This document shows, piece by piece, positions 15,168-24,928 of a stretch of DNA of 63,348 bases. The notes beneath the pieces were generated by a model. The model had not been told where the DNA came from and searched no databases. It saw only the letters and a program-made list of their open reading frames with translations. Within the stretch, counting starts at the first letter, position 1, and every line of letters begins with the position of its first letter. Position numbers and translations under genes: made by a program. The DNA is from JBASNZ01 sp049657775 (lineage in GTDB: Bacteria > Actinomycetota > Coriobacteriia > Anaerosomatales > Anaerosomataceae), in the NCBI GenBank assembly GCA_049657775.1, contig JBASNZ010000018.1, forward strand, positions 1-63,348, given 5' to 3'.

Positions 15168-16937
15168 TCAGTCGACGCGCAGGTGCGCGTCGCGGAGTTG
15201 CCGGGCGCTGACCTTCTCGGGCGCACCGGTAAGCGGACACGATCCCGACGATGTCTTGGGGAATGCGATGACGTCTCGGATCGAGTGCTTGCCGGCGAGG
15301 AGCATGATCAGCCTGTCCAGACCGAGGGCGATACCACCATGCGGCGGCGCGCCGAGAGAAAGGGCCTCCAGCAGGAAGCCGAACTGCTCGGCAGCCGCCT
15401 CCTCGGAGTGTCCGAGGATACCGAGCACGCGGGTCTGCAGGGCGGCATCGTGGATGCGGAGCGTTCCACCACCGATCTCGAGCCCGTTCATGACCAGGTC
15501 GTACGAGTATGAGAGCACGGCGCCGGGATCGGACTCCAGCAGCTCGAGGTGCTCGTCGAACGGACGCGTGAACGGGTGGTGGTTGGCGCTCCAGCTCTGC
15601 TCCTCGGCATCCCACTTGAACAGCGGGAAGTCGACGACCCACAGCGTAGCAAAACCTTCACGCGGGATCTGGAGCTCATCGGCCATCTTGAGGCGCAGAA
15701 TGCCGAGTACCTCGTTGGCCACGTCACGCGCGTCGGCGATCATCAGCACGAGGTCGCCTGGCTCGACAGCGAAGGTCTCGCGCAGGGCGGCCATCTCGCC
15801 GTCGGTGAAGAACTTGGCGATGGGCGAACGGACCTCGCCATCGGTCGGGAACGCGACCCAGGCGAGTCCCCTGGCGCCCGCGTCGAGCGCAACCTGGTTG
15901 AGGCCGTCTATGCGGCTGCGGCTCCAATCACCCGCGCCCCTGGCGTTGATGCCCTTGATGACGCCGCCGGAGGAAAGCGCACCCGCGAAGACCTTGAACT
16001 CCGACGCCGCGAACACCTGCGACGCGTCCGCCAGCTCAATCCCGAAACGAACATCGGGGCGATCGGAGCCGTAGCGGTCCATGGCGTCGGCGTACGTGAG
16101 CCGTGGCAGCGGCGCCACGAGGTCGACTCCCGCCTCTCGAAGGACTTCGTGCATGACCTCTTCCATCATGGTGAGGATGTCCTCCTGGGTGAGGAAGGAC
16201 ATCTCGATATCGATCTGCGTGAACTCGGGCTGACGATCGGCGCGCAGGTCTTCGTCGCGGAAGCAGCGCGCGATCTGGTAGTAGCGCTCGACGCCGCCGA
16301 CCATGAGCAGCTGCTTGAACAGCTGTGGCGACTGCGGCAGCGCGTAGAAATCTCCCGGCGAAATGCGGCTGGGAACGATGAAGTCGCGCGCGCCCTCGGG
16401 GGTTGAGCGGCCCAGGATCGGCGTCTCGATCTCGAGGAACCCACGGTGCTCCAGCGACTTGCGGAAGCGCTGCGTGACCTTGTCCCGAAGCACGAACGAG
16501 TCGAGCACCTCGGGGCGGCGCATGTCGATGTAGCGGTACTTAAGGCGCAGTGTCTCATCGGTCTCAACGGCCGAGTCGATCTCGAACGGTGGGGTCTCGG
16601 ACGTGTTGAGCACCTCGGCCGACGAGATCACAACCTCCACTTCGCCGGTGGCGAGGTTGGGGTTCACCGTGCCATCGGGGCGCGGCCGTACCGTACCGGT
16701 GAGCTTGACGACCCACTCGGGACGCACCCGCTCGGCGGTGACGAACGCCGTCCCCGAGGCCTCGGGGTCGAAGACGCACTGCACAAGCCCGCTGCGATCG
16801 CGGATATCAAGGAAGACGAGCCCGCCGTGATCGCGACGGCGGTGGACCCAACCGGCGAGGGTGACGGTCTCCCCCACGTTCTCGCGGCGAAGAGCGCCTG
16901 CGACGTGGGAGCGGATCGAGTAGCGTGCGTCGAGCAT
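15168..16937 (-). CDS. aspS: Aspartate--tRNA ligase
   Basis: 589 residues, the usual bacterial length. The OB-fold anticodon domain (VTLAGWVHRRRDHGGLVFLD) is followed by the class II core with the bacterial GAD insertion. Motif 2 is in FRDEDLRADRQPEFTQIDIE, and motif 3 is GGIALGLDRLIMLLAG. The start is ATG 16937, 8 nt after GGAAGG; a longer open frame reaches into hisS and is not used. It lies 13 nt after hisS. Confidence 0.97.
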   Translation of the reverse strand: MLDARYSIRSHVAGALRRENVGETVTLAGWVHRRRDHGGLVFLDIRDRSGLVQCVFDPEASGTAFVTAERVRPEWVVKLTGTVRPRPDGTVNPNLATGEVEVVISSAEVLNTSETPPFEIDSAVETDETLRLKYRYIDMRRPEVLDSFVLRDKVTQRFRKSLEHRGFLEIETPILGRSTPEGARDFIVPSRISPGDFYALPQSPQLFKQLLMVGGVERYYQIARCFRDEDLRADRQPEFTQIDIEMSFLTQEDILTMMEEVMHEVLREAGVDLVAPLPRLTYADAMDRYGSDRPDVRFGIELADASQVFAASEFKVFAGALSSGGVIKGINARGAGDWSRSRIDGLNQVALDAGARGLAWVAFPTDGEVRSPIAKFFTDGEMAALRETFAVEPGDLVLMIADARDVANEVLGILRLKMADELQIPREGFATLWVVDFPLFKWDAEEQSWSANHHPFTRPFDEHLELLESDPGAVLSYSYDLVMNGLEIGGGTLRIHDAALQTRVLGILGHSEEAAAEQFGFLLEALSLGAPPHGGIALGLDRLIMLLAGKHSIRDVIAFPKTSSGSCPLTGAPEKVSARQLRDAHLRVD

Positions 16938-16950
16938 ATGGAGTGCCTTC

Positions 16951-18222
16951 CTAACCGAGTCGGGAACGCGCGGCCTCGACGATCGCGCCGAGCGCCACGC
17001 GTGTCTCATCTTTGGTGTTCATATCCCGCAGCGTCACCTCGCCTGCGGCGATCTCGTCCGGGCCGGCGATCACGACGAACCGCGCGCCAAGGCGATCCGC
17101 CTGCTTGAATTGCGACTTCAAGCTGCGCGCCTGGTGGTCGAGCTCGGTGGCCACTCCCCCGTCGCGAAGCGACGCGGCAAGCGCGAACACGGCGCTGCGC
17201 ACCGATGCGTCCACAGCCGCGACGTAGACATCGGCGCGGGCGGGCGCCGGAACGACCGCGCCAGCCGACTCGAGCGCGAGCAGCGTCCGTTCGAAGCCGA
17301 GCGCGAAGCCGAGTCCGGGCGTTGGCGGGCCGTCGTACTCCTCCATGAGGCGATCGTATCGGCCACCGCCGCCGATGGCGTTCTGCGAGCCGAGACCCTC
17401 GGTCACCTGCACCTCGAAGACCGTGCGGGTGTAGTAGTCGAGGCCGCGAACGAGACGCGGCGCCTCGACGTAGACGATGCCGAGCTCGTCGAGGTAGCCC
17501 TTGACGGCCGAGTAGTGAGCCGCGCAGTCGTCGCAGAGCGAGTCACGCAACAGCGGGGCGGCGGCCATGACCGTCACGCACCCGGGATTCTTGCAGTCGA
17601 ACGTGCGAAGCGGGTTGGTGTCCGCCCGGCGGTTGCACTCCTCGCAGAGGTCCTCGCCATGCGCACGGATGAAGTCTCGCACCGTCTCGCGGTACGCAGG
17701 GCGACAGTGCTCGTCGCCCATGGAGTTGAGGAGCAGCGTCATGCGATCGGCCGGAACACCGACCGCCTCGAAGAAGCGCACCAGCATCGCGATCATCTCG
17801 GCGTCCGCGCTCGGCTCGGCAGCGCCGAGAATCTCGGCACCGATCTGCCAGAACTGCCGCATGCGGCCCTTCTGGGGACGCTCGTAGCGGAACATCGGCC
17901 CGGCGTAGTAGAGCTTGGCCGACGAGCCCTGCGGCACGAGCGTGTGCTCGAGCGCGGCGCGCACCACGCTCGCCGTGCCCTCGGGGCGCAGCGTGAGCGA
18001 GCGTCCGGAGCGGTCCTCGAAGGTGTACATCTCCTTGGAGACGATGTCGGTTGCCTCGCCGATACCGCGGGTGAAGACCTCGGTATGCTCGAAGAGCGGC
18101 GTGTAGATGGGTTCGTAGCCGTAGCGCGCGAACAGGTCCTGCGCGGTGCGCGTGAGGTACTCCCAGGCGCGTGCCACGTCGGGAAGCATGTCTGCGGTGC
18201 CTTTGGGAGCGCGTGCGTTCAC
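16951..18222 (-). CDS. hisS: Histidine--tRNA ligase
   Basis: 423 residues. The N-terminus APKGTADMLPDVARAWEYL, motif 2 (GPMFRYERPQKGRMRQFWQ), the HisA motif LVRGLDYYTRTVFEV and motif 3 (GLGFALGFERTLLAL) are complete. The C-terminal anticodon-binding domain ends in EAARSRLG. GTG start after AAAGG. Upstream, TACACT at 18261-18266 is a possible -10 element. No T-box leader is recognisable. Confidence 0.97.
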   Translation of the reverse strand: MNARAPKGTADMLPDVARAWEYLTRTAQDLFARYGYEPIYTPLFEHTEVFTRGIGEATDIVSKEMYTFEDRSGRSLTLRPEGTASVVRAALEHTLVPQGSSAKLYYAGPMFRYERPQKGRMRQFWQIGAEILGAAEPSADAEMIAMLVRFFEAVGVPADRMTLLLNSMGDEHCRPAYRETVRDFIRAHGEDLCEECNRRADTNPLRTFDCKNPGCVTVMAAAPLLRDSLCDDCAAHYSAVKGYLDELGIVYVEAPRLVRGLDYYTRTVFEVQVTEGLGSQNAIGGGGRYDRLMEEYDGPPTPGLGFALGFERTLLALESAGAVVPAPARADVYVAAVDASVRSAVFALAASLRDGGVATELDHQARSLKSQFKQADRLGARFVVIAGPDEIAAGEVTLRDMNTKDETRVALGAIVEAARSRLG

Positions 18223-18364
18223 GTAAAGAAGCCTTTCCGGCAGGTTTGGTGCGGCTTCCGAGTGTACCGGAACGTGGGGTGAGAGGCTATGCGGCCATTC
18301 GTCACAAGACCGTGGGATCGCCTGAGGAGCACTGTGCGGCCGTAACCCGCGCTCTGTCCGGCTC

Positions 18365-18982
18365 TTAGGCTCTGGGAAAGAAGGGGTTCACGCGCCGCTC
18401 GCGACCGATCGACGTGTCCGGCCCGTGACCGGGATGGACGCGGGTCTCATCCGGTAGCCCTGAGAGCCGTGCAACCGAGTCACGGATCGCCCGCGCGTCG
18501 CCGCCCAGGAAGTCGGTGCGCCCGACGCTCCCCGCAAAGAGCGTGTCGCCCGAGAACAGATGGCCATCCCCGATAAGACAGATGCAGCCCGGCGTATGAC
18601 CCGGCGTATGGAGCACATTCAGTCGCAGGTCACCCGCAACGATCGTGTCCCCATCGGCGAGGGTGCCGGTCGCCGGCGGCGCCGTATCCAAGAACCCGAA
18701 CACCGCTCCGCCGTTTCGCTCGGCGCTCGTGATCGAGGCCGCATCGGCCTCATGCACCAGCAGCGGCGCGGCCGTGGCCTCAACGACAGCCCTGGCGGCA
18801 CCGAGGTGGTCGAAATGGCCGTGGGTGAGCACTACTGAAGCTACCGGCCTGCCCCCCACCGCCGCCAGCAGGTCGTCTGGATCGCCCGCGGGATCGATGA
18901 CCACGAGCGGACCTCCCTCGTCGTCCGAAACGAGCCAGCAGTTGGTGTCGAGCATGCCCAGGATAAGTCGCTCGATCTTCAC
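18365..18982 (-). CDS. MBL-fold metallo-hydrolase (glyoxalase II-like)
   Basis: 205 residues. The metal-binding motif is THGHFDHLG; further ligands are seen in HTPGHTPGCIC, SGDTLF and HPGHGPDT. The family hydrolyses thioesters such as S-lactoylglutathione or other small substrates; a glutathione-independent substrate is likely in this kind of organism. Start at GTG 18982, overlapping the rel stop by 4 nt. A hydrolase of this type is a frequent neighbour of rel. Confidence 0.88.
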   Translation of the reverse strand: MKIERLILGMLDTNCWLVSDDEGGPLVVIDPAGDPDDLLAAVGGRPVASVVLTHGHFDHLGAARAVVEATAAPLLVHEADAASITSAERNGGAVFGFLDTAPPATGTLADGDTIVAGDLRLNVLHTPGHTPGCICLIGDGHLFSGDTLFAGSVGRTDFLGGDARAIRDSVARLSGLPDETRVHPGHGPDTSIGRERRVNPFFPRA

Positions 18983-21201
18983 GAGCGGCCCGTACCCTTC
19001 GGTCTGGAGCCCGTTTCGGGAAGTGAGCGCCGCGCGTCGAACACGCCGTCGATCGCCTTGACCGTGGTGAGCACCTTGGCCAGCTGTTCCATGTTGCCAA
19101 GTTCGAGCAAGAAGCGCATGGTCGCGATGCCCTGGCGATCGGTAGCCACCGATGCGGACAACACGTTGACGCCGGCGTCCGCAAGCACGATCGACACATC
19201 CTGAAGCAACCGGGTGCGGTCGAGCGCCTCGATGACGATCTCCACCTGATACACGCCGCCCGAACCGGTGTCCCACTCCACCTCGATGATGCGTTCCGGC
19301 TGTCCCAGGAGTTCCTGGGAGTTGGGACAGTCCCGCCGGTGAACGGACACGCCGCGACCACGGGTCACGAATCCCACGATATCGTCACCCGGAACCGGGT
19401 TGCAGCACCTCGCGAGCCGCACCAGGAGGTCATCGATGCCGACGACCTTCACGCCGCCACCGGGCTTCTTGCGTTTGGAGCGGGGCGGGATCATCGGCTG
19501 CCCCGGGACCAACCCCCGTGGCGGCTCCTCGACCTTGGGCGGCATCACGCCCGGCTCCTTTGAGAGGTGCTTGATGAGCTTTGTGACGACCTGCTTGGGA
19601 CTCTGCTTGCCGGCACCGATGGCGGCGACAAGATCGTCGCCGCTCTGAAGGTTCATCTCTTTGGCCACGGCTTCGATCGCCTTGCTCATCCCCTGCGTTC
19701 CGAGCCCCATGCCCTGCTTTCGGAGCACCTTGAGGAGCTCGTCCCGACCGGTCTGAAGGTCATCGGACCGGCTTGCCTTGGAGAAGTGCGCGCGAATCTT
19801 CGAGCGCGCCGAAGACGTCCGTACGATGTTGAGCCAGTCACGTGACGGGCTTGCGTTCTTGGACGTGAGAACTTCGACGCGGTCGCCCATCTGCAATTCG
19901 TACGAGAGCGGCACGATGCTGCCGTTGATCTTGGCGCCGACGCAGTGGTTTCCCACCTCGGTGTGGATGGCGTACGCGAAGTCGATCGGGGTCGACCCTC
20001 GACGCAGCGATATGACGTCACCCTTGGGGGTGAAGACGAAGACCTCGTCCTCGAACAAGTCGATCTTGAGGGCCTCCATGAACTCACGCGGGTCTTTGAG
20101 CTCGGTCTGCCACTCAAGCATCTGGCGGAGCCATGCCAGTCGCTCGTCAAAAGCCTCGTCCTTGCCGCCCTCTTTGTATCGCCAGTGCGCCGCGATACCG
20201 TACTCGGCGGTGCGGTGCATCTCCTCGGTGCGGATCTGGATCTCGAGCGGGCGTCCGGCGGGACCGATGACGGTGGTATGCAGCGACTGGTACATGTTGA
20301 ACTTGGGCATCGCCACGTAGTCCTTGAAGCGCCCGGGCATAGGCTTCCAGATGCTGTGGACCGTACCGAGCGCGCCATACACGTCTTTGACCGACTCCAC
20401 GATGACACGGAGCGCGATGAGGTCGTAGATCTCCGAGAAGTCCTTACCGCGCTGCGTCATCTTCTGATAGATGCTGTACAGATGCTTGGGGCGACCGGAG
20501 ATCTCCGACTGCACGCCGATGGCCTCTAGCTCGGTCGTGAGCTGCTCGATGACCTGTTGAAGGTACGCCTCGCGGGCAGCGCGGCTCTCGGCCACCATCC
20601 GCTGGATCTGGGCGAACTTGCGCGGCTCGAGATAGTAGAAGGCCAGGTCCTCGAGTTCCCACTTGATCTGGGATATGCCGAGACGATGCGCGAGCGGCGC
20701 GTAGATCTCCATCGTCTCGATGGCCTTCTGCCGGCGCTTCTCCTCGGGCAACGCCGCGAGCGTGCGCATGTTGTGCAGCCGGTCGGCCAGCTTGATGAGG
20801 ATGACCCGGATGTCCTTGGCCATCGCGATGAGCATCTTGCGCATGTTCTGCGACTGGGCCTCGGCGAGCGATGAGAACTTGATGCGACCGAGCTTGGTGA
20901 CCCCGTCGACGAGGATCGCCACTTCGGGGCCGAAGCGGTCCCGGACCTCCTTGAGCGTGACGCCGCTGTCCTCGACCACGTCGTGGAGCAGCGCCGCCTG
21001 CAGCGTAGCCGTGTCGAGGTTGAGCCCGGCGAGGATCGCCGCGACCTCGACCGGATGATTGACGAAGGGCTCGCCCGACTTGCGGAGCTGCCCCGCGTGC
21101 TTCTCGACCGCGAAGGCGTAGGCCTCCTCAAGGCCACTGACGTCCGCCAGCGGGTTGTACGTGCGCAGCTGCGCTTCGATGCCTTCGAGTGTGGCCGTCA
21201 T
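18979..21201 (-). CDS. rel: Bifunctional (p)ppGpp synthetase/hydrolase Rel
   Basis: 740 residues. It makes and degrades the alarmone (p)ppGpp in the stringent response. The HD hydrolase domain is intact (ALLHDVVEDSGVTL, near 75-80). The synthetase domain has the RxKD form (QRGKDFSEIYDL) expected in bifunctional enzymes, and QSLHTTVIGPAGRPLEIQIR. A TGS domain (near 395-455, DVISLRRGSTPIDFAYAIHT) and a C-terminal ACT domain (VEIVIEALDRTRLLQDVSIV) follow. It overlaps the recJ stop by 4 nt. No apt gene lies between recJ and rel. Confidence 0.96.
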   Translation of the reverse strand: MTATLEGIEAQLRTYNPLADVSGLEEAYAFAVEKHAGQLRKSGEPFVNHPVEVAAILAGLNLDTATLQAALLHDVVEDSGVTLKEVRDRFGPEVAILVDGVTKLGRIKFSSLAEAQSQNMRKMLIAMAKDIRVILIKLADRLHNMRTLAALPEEKRRQKAIETMEIYAPLAHRLGISQIKWELEDLAFYYLEPRKFAQIQRMVAESRAAREAYLQQVIEQLTTELEAIGVQSEISGRPKHLYSIYQKMTQRGKDFSEIYDLIALRVIVESVKDVYGALGTVHSIWKPMPGRFKDYVAMPKFNMYQSLHTTVIGPAGRPLEIQIRTEEMHRTAEYGIAAHWRYKEGGKDEAFDERLAWLRQMLEWQTELKDPREFMEALKIDLFEDEVFVFTPKGDVISLRRGSTPIDFAYAIHTEVGNHCVGAKINGSIVPLSYELQMGDRVEVLTSKNASPSRDWLNIVRTSSARSKIRAHFSKASRSDDLQTGRDELLKVLRKQGMGLGTQGMSKAIEAVAKEMNLQSGDDLVAAIGAGKQSPKQVVTKLIKHLSKEPGVMPPKVEEPPRGLVPGQPMIPPRSKRKKPGGGVKVVGIDDLLVRLARCCNPVPGDDIVGFVTRGRGVSVHRRDCPNSQELLGQPERIIEVEWDTGSGGVYQVEIVIEALDRTRLLQDVSIVLADAGVNVLSASVATDRQGIATMRFLLELGNMEQLAKVLTTVKAIDGVFDARRSLPETGSRPKGTGRS

Positions 21202-24200
21202 CGCTGCTGCTCACCGCCTCCGTCAAGCGTCCCGGGTTGTCTCGGCAGGATAGGCCGATCGAAGGCATGCAGCAACTCCTCGGGGCCTGCCGTGAGCGCC
21301 CACTCCCGGAACTCGTCGAACAGTTCGAGTTCCTCCAACCCCTCCGCGTACCGAACCGACGTGGTGAGGTCCAGCTTCGCGTCGGGCGCGGGCAGCAGGC
21401 TCAGACGGCGGTACGACCCCCCGCCCTCGGTCTCTATCAGCCCGAGTTCGCGGAAGACGCCGAGAGCGGCAGACACGCCTCGCTCGTCCAGAACCGTTGT
21501 CTTGCGGCGCTTCTTGAGGCGGTCCGCCAGCTCCGAGTTGGTGATCTCGATGCCGCCGTCGGACTGGGCCGCGCTCTCTTTAAGTGTGAGGTACAGCGCC
21601 GCAAGGTCGTCTCGCTCGGGGGCGAGGGACTGCAGGATGGAGCGGTTGATGCGGGCGTCGCGCTCGGTATAGAGCAGGTGCACGTGCGCGGGTGCGCCGT
21701 CCCTACCCGCACGCCCGGACATCTGGTTGAATTCCACCGCGTTGAAGGGCAGATGGTAGAGCGCAACATGTCGGACGTCGGGAATGTTGACGCCCTCGCC
21801 GAAGGCGCTGGTTGCAACGACCACGCGAATGGCGCCATCCCGGAACGCCGACTCCACCGCATGTCTGGCCGATCGGGTCAGTCCGCCGTTGTAGAACGTC
21901 ACAGCGTGCTGCAGCCCGGGCACCCGCTCGCGCAACATACGCGCGACCCGCACTGTGACGTCCCGGCTGTTGGCGTACACGATCATCTTCTCGCCACGAG
22001 CGGCGAGCGACGCCAGCAACGCGTTCTTGTCCCCCGCGCCCCGTCGGTCCTCCAGTCGCAGGTTCTCCCGTACGGTCGCGTCAAGGACCGTCCGTTCGAT
22101 GTGCAGCACGGAGCGGATCTCTTCTTCCACTGCGACGCTGGCCGTGGCCGTGACCGCGAGCACCGTCGGCGCACCAAGTGTATCGAGCGCCCGTCCGAGC
22201 CTGCCGTAGGCCGGGCGGTGTCCCGCCTTTGAGAGCCCCACGTGATGCGCCTCGTCCACCACGACGAAGCCCACGCGGCCCGACGCGGCGAACCTGCCCG
22301 CGTGATGGTCGAGGAACTCAGGCGTAGTGAGCACGACGTCGAGTATGCCGTCGGACAGTGCGGAGAACGCCTCATCACGCTCGCCCGGCGCGGTCTCGCC
22401 GGTAACGGTGCGGACCCGGCAGCCGATCTCGGCGAACGCGTCCCGTAGATGGAATGCCTGGTCGGCGACGAGCGCTCGCAGGGGGTAGACGAAGACCGAC
22501 GCGCGGTCACTCGCGATCGCCTGCCGCGCCGCGTGTAGATGGAAGATGAGTGACTTGCCCCGGCCCGTGGCCATCACTACGAGCGTACTGACGCCCGTCG
22601 CGAGCGAATCCAGCGCCTCGCTCTGTGCCCGATGAAGCGGGCGGTCGCCGAGGAAGTGCGCGACAAGCGCCGAGTCGAGCGCCGCAGGTTCAAGCGCCCG
22701 GAGCGCGACGCGACGAGCCAGCGCAGCCTCCTCGGCCTCGGCATCCTCCTCGAGGTAGTCCTGGCGCCGGACGAGCACGTTCACGCCGAGCGAGCCCTCG
22801 CCGTCTCCGCCGGTCACCTCGGTGACCGAGACGTCGTACTCGACGCCCGCATCCACGTAGGGTGCGAGCACCGCCGCGAGTCTGCGGTTGAAGAACCCCA
22901 CCTGCGCACCACGAGGGTCGTGCAGGGCGCACGCGGCCGGATCGAATTCGTTATCGGGCTGTCGGACAAGCCGCAGCGGTGTACCCGGTTGGAGCCGGGC
23001 GATCAGCTCCTGCCGGCCTTCGAATGTGACGCCGGCAAGCTTGGTGTGGAACGCCTCCGCCTCACCGATACCCGCATACTCGCCGCGCGCGATGATCTCG
23101 TCGGCATGCTCGAACAGGTCGTCGACGAGACTCGATGCGGGGGCCGAACCGGGCGCCTTGCGCGTGGAGATGTCGCGCGCGAGCATCCTGATCCGGCGGT
23201 TTCCCTGCCATACGTCCGCATCGATCTCGAACGCGATGTCGGCCGTTGACTCGTAGGACACGAGCTCCTCGATACCGGCACACCGGAACATTATCCCGGG
23301 AACAGACGCCACGCCGTCGTATGCGGCGAACGCGAAGTGCTCACCGGTCTTGCCGACCGCCTTACGGCCATTGAGGAACACACCTCGCGAGGCCAGCATG
23401 GGACGGGGATTCCCAAATCCGAACGGCTCGAGCGCGGCGAGTTCCGCCACCAGTTCGAGACTGATCTGATCGAGCTGAAGCACGGCGTCGACACTGAGGG
23501 CCGGGACGAACGCGCGTTGTTCGAGCGTTGCAAGTTGGTCGCACAGCGCACGCGTGAACGCCTCGAGTTGCGCGGCGGGCAGAGCAAGCCCCACCGCCGC
23601 GGCATGCCCTCCATAGCGATCAAGCATGGGCTCAAGAGCGGTAAGCGCCTCGAATAGATCCACACCGGGTACCGAACGCCCGGATCCCTGCGCCTCACCG
23701 TCCTCGATGCAGAAGACGAGCGCGGGCACGCCGAACCGCCCGACAAGCCGGGAAGCGACGATCCCGCGCACGCCTTCGTGCCAGCCCTCACCCGCAACCA
23801 CCAGCGCGCGATCGCCGGAAGTGAAAGTTGTGGCGACCTGCTCGAGCGCGGCATCCATGAGGTCGCCCTCGGCCGCCTGGCGCAACCTGTTGTGCTCGTC
23901 CAGAGCGTGCGCGAGTTCATCGGCACGCCCGGGTTCGGAGGTCATGAGCAGCTCGAGCGAGAGTGCGGGGTCTGCCATCCTGCCCGCAGCGTTGAGGCGC
24001 GGGGCCAACGCGAACGCGACGCGCTCAGCGCTGATCTCTCCCACCGGCAGTGCGGCAACCGCGGCCAGCGCTCCGATGCCGAGACGCGGGTTGGTCCGCA
24101 TGCGCGCGAGACCGTCTGTGACGAGGGCGCGATTGGGACCCGTGAGCGGCACCACGTCGGCGACGGTGCCGAGCGTGGCAAGGTCGGTCAGCTCTCGCCA

Positions 24201-24854
24201 GACGTCGGGACGGCCGAGCAGCTCGCCGACCGCGCGCACGAGTGCAAGCGCGACCCCGGCGCCGGCCAGCTCCGGACCGTCCTTGGCCAGCTTGGGATCA
24301 GCGACCGGCACGCCGGCTGGCACTCCCGCACCGGGCTCGTGGTGATCGGTCACGACCACATCGATGCCGCGCTCCCGCAGCCACCCCACCTCGGCTGCGC
24401 CGGAGATGCCGCAATCCACGGTGACGACCACATCGGGCGACATCGACGCCAGGCGCTCGATCGCCGCCGTGGTCAGGCCGTACCCCTCCTTGAACCGGTG
24501 CGGCACGGTCGCCGATACACGCCCGCCCAACTCCTGAATGCCCAAAGCGGCCAGCGCCGCCGATGAGATCCCATCAAGGTCGAAGTCGCCGAAGATGACG
24601 ATGCTCTCGCCGTCGGCGATGGCACGTCGCACGCGCTCGGCCGCGTCGGATAGGCCGGGTATCGCCCGCGTCTGAGGCCAGTCCCGCTCGAGTGTGGGCG
24701 ACAGGAACGCCCGCGCCTGGTCCGCGGTCGTGAGGCCCCGTGCCGCCAGCACCGTGGCGGTGACGTTTGAGATGCCGAGCTCGCCCTGGAGCGCGCGGAC
24801 ACGGGCCTCATCGGCCTGGTAGACAGCCCACTCGTTGGATTCGCACAGCGTCAT
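21198..24854 (-). CDS. recJ: RecJ exonuclease fused to a HIRAN domain and a RecQ-like helicase
   Basis: 1218 residues, about twice a normal RecJ. Residues 1-560 are a complete RecJ: DHH motif I FGDFDLDGISS (88-98), VTVDCGIS (144-151), VTDHHEPG (168-175), then DHHA1 (RYGGHAAAVGLAL) and the OB region. Residues about 600-685 form a HIRAN domain (AGVTFEGRQELIARLQPGTP, NEFDPAACALHDP). Residues about 745-1110 are an SF2 helicase: Walker A ATGRGKS (near 766), DEAH (near 865), motif VI MSGRAGRDG. The helicase looks RecQ-like but has no cysteine zinc site. The ATG has no SD; TAGAAT ends 6 nt before it, so the mRNA may be leaderless. Confidence 0.95.
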   Translation of the reverse strand: MTLCESNEWAVYQADEARVRALQGELGISNVTATVLAARGLTTADQARAFLSPTLERDWPQTRAIPGLSDAAERVRRAIADGESIVIFGDFDLDGISSAALAALGIQELGGRVSATVPHRFKEGYGLTTAAIERLASMSPDVVVTVDCGISGAAEVGWLRERGIDVVVTDHHEPGAGVPAGVPVADPKLAKDGPELAGAGVALALVRAVGELLGRPDVWRELTDLATLGTVADVVPLTGPNRALVTDGLARMRTNPRLGIGALAAVAALPVGEISAERVAFALAPRLNAAGRMADPALSLELLMTSEPGRADELAHALDEHNRLRQAAEGDLMDAALEQVATTFTSGDRALVVAGEGWHEGVRGIVASRLVGRFGVPALVFCIEDGEAQGSGRSVPGVDLFEALTALEPMLDRYGGHAAAVGLALPAAQLEAFTRALCDQLATLEQRAFVPALSVDAVLQLDQISLELVAELAALEPFGFGNPRPMLASRGVFLNGRKAVGKTGEHFAFAAYDGVASVPGIMFRCAGIEELVSYESTADIAFEIDADVWQGNRRIRMLARDISTRKAPGSAPASSLVDDLFEHADEIIARGEYAGIGEAEAFHTKLAGVTFEGRQELIARLQPGTPLRLVRQPDNEFDPAACALHDPRGAQVGFFNRRLAAVLAPYVDAGVEYDVSVTEVTGGDGEGSLGVNVLVRRQDYLEEDAEAEEAALARRVALRALEPAALDSALVAHFLGDRPLHRAQSEALDSLATGVSTLVVMATGRGKSLIFHLHAARQAIASDRASVFVYPLRALVADQAFHLRDAFAEIGCRVRTVTGETAPGERDEAFSALSDGILDVVLTTPEFLDHHAGRFAASGRVGFVVVDEAHHVGLSKAGHRPAYGRLGRALDTLGAPTVLAVTATASVAVEEEIRSVLHIERTVLDATVRENLRLEDRRGAGDKNALLASLAARGEKMIVYANSRDVTVRVARMLRERVPGLQHAVTFYNGGLTRSARHAVESAFRDGAIRVVVATSAFGEGVNIPDVRHVALYHLPFNAVEFNQMSGRAGRDGAPAHVHLLYTERDARINRSILQSLAPERDDLAALYLTLKESAAQSDGGIEITNSELADRLKKRRKTTVLDERGVSAALGVFRELGLIETEGGGSYRRLSLLPAPDAKLDLTTSVRYAEGLEELELFDEFREWALTAGPEELLHAFDRPILPRQPGTLDGGGEQQR

Positions 24855-24860
24855 AGACCC

Positions 24861-24887
24861 ATTCTAACCGTCGGGGCCGACACGCAA
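24861..24887 (-). promoter_or_regulatory. Promoter of the recJ-rel-MBL operon
   Basis: Minus strand: -35 TTGCGT (24882-24887), 15-nt spacer, -10 TAGAAT (24861-24866), then 6 nt to the ATG. The spacer holds one arm of an inverted repeat. Confidence 0.6.
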
Positions 24888-24904
24888 CCGCGCATCGGCC
24901 CCGA
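24871..24904 (-). terminator. Perfect 10-bp inverted repeat between secF and recJ
   Basis: TCGGGGCCGA (24871-24880) and TCGGCCCCGA (24895-24904) around a 14-nt loop. It starts 24 nt after the secF stop. It may act as the secDF terminator, though no T-run follows, or as an operator, since it overlaps the recJ promoter. Confidence 0.5.
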
Positions 24905-24928
24905 TATAGTCATGTGGAGGTAGGTTGC

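Noticed and set aside
18223..18364. T-box leader before hisS
   Set aside because: No T-box sequence (AGGGTGGNACCGCG) and no specifier stem; only a possible -10 element.
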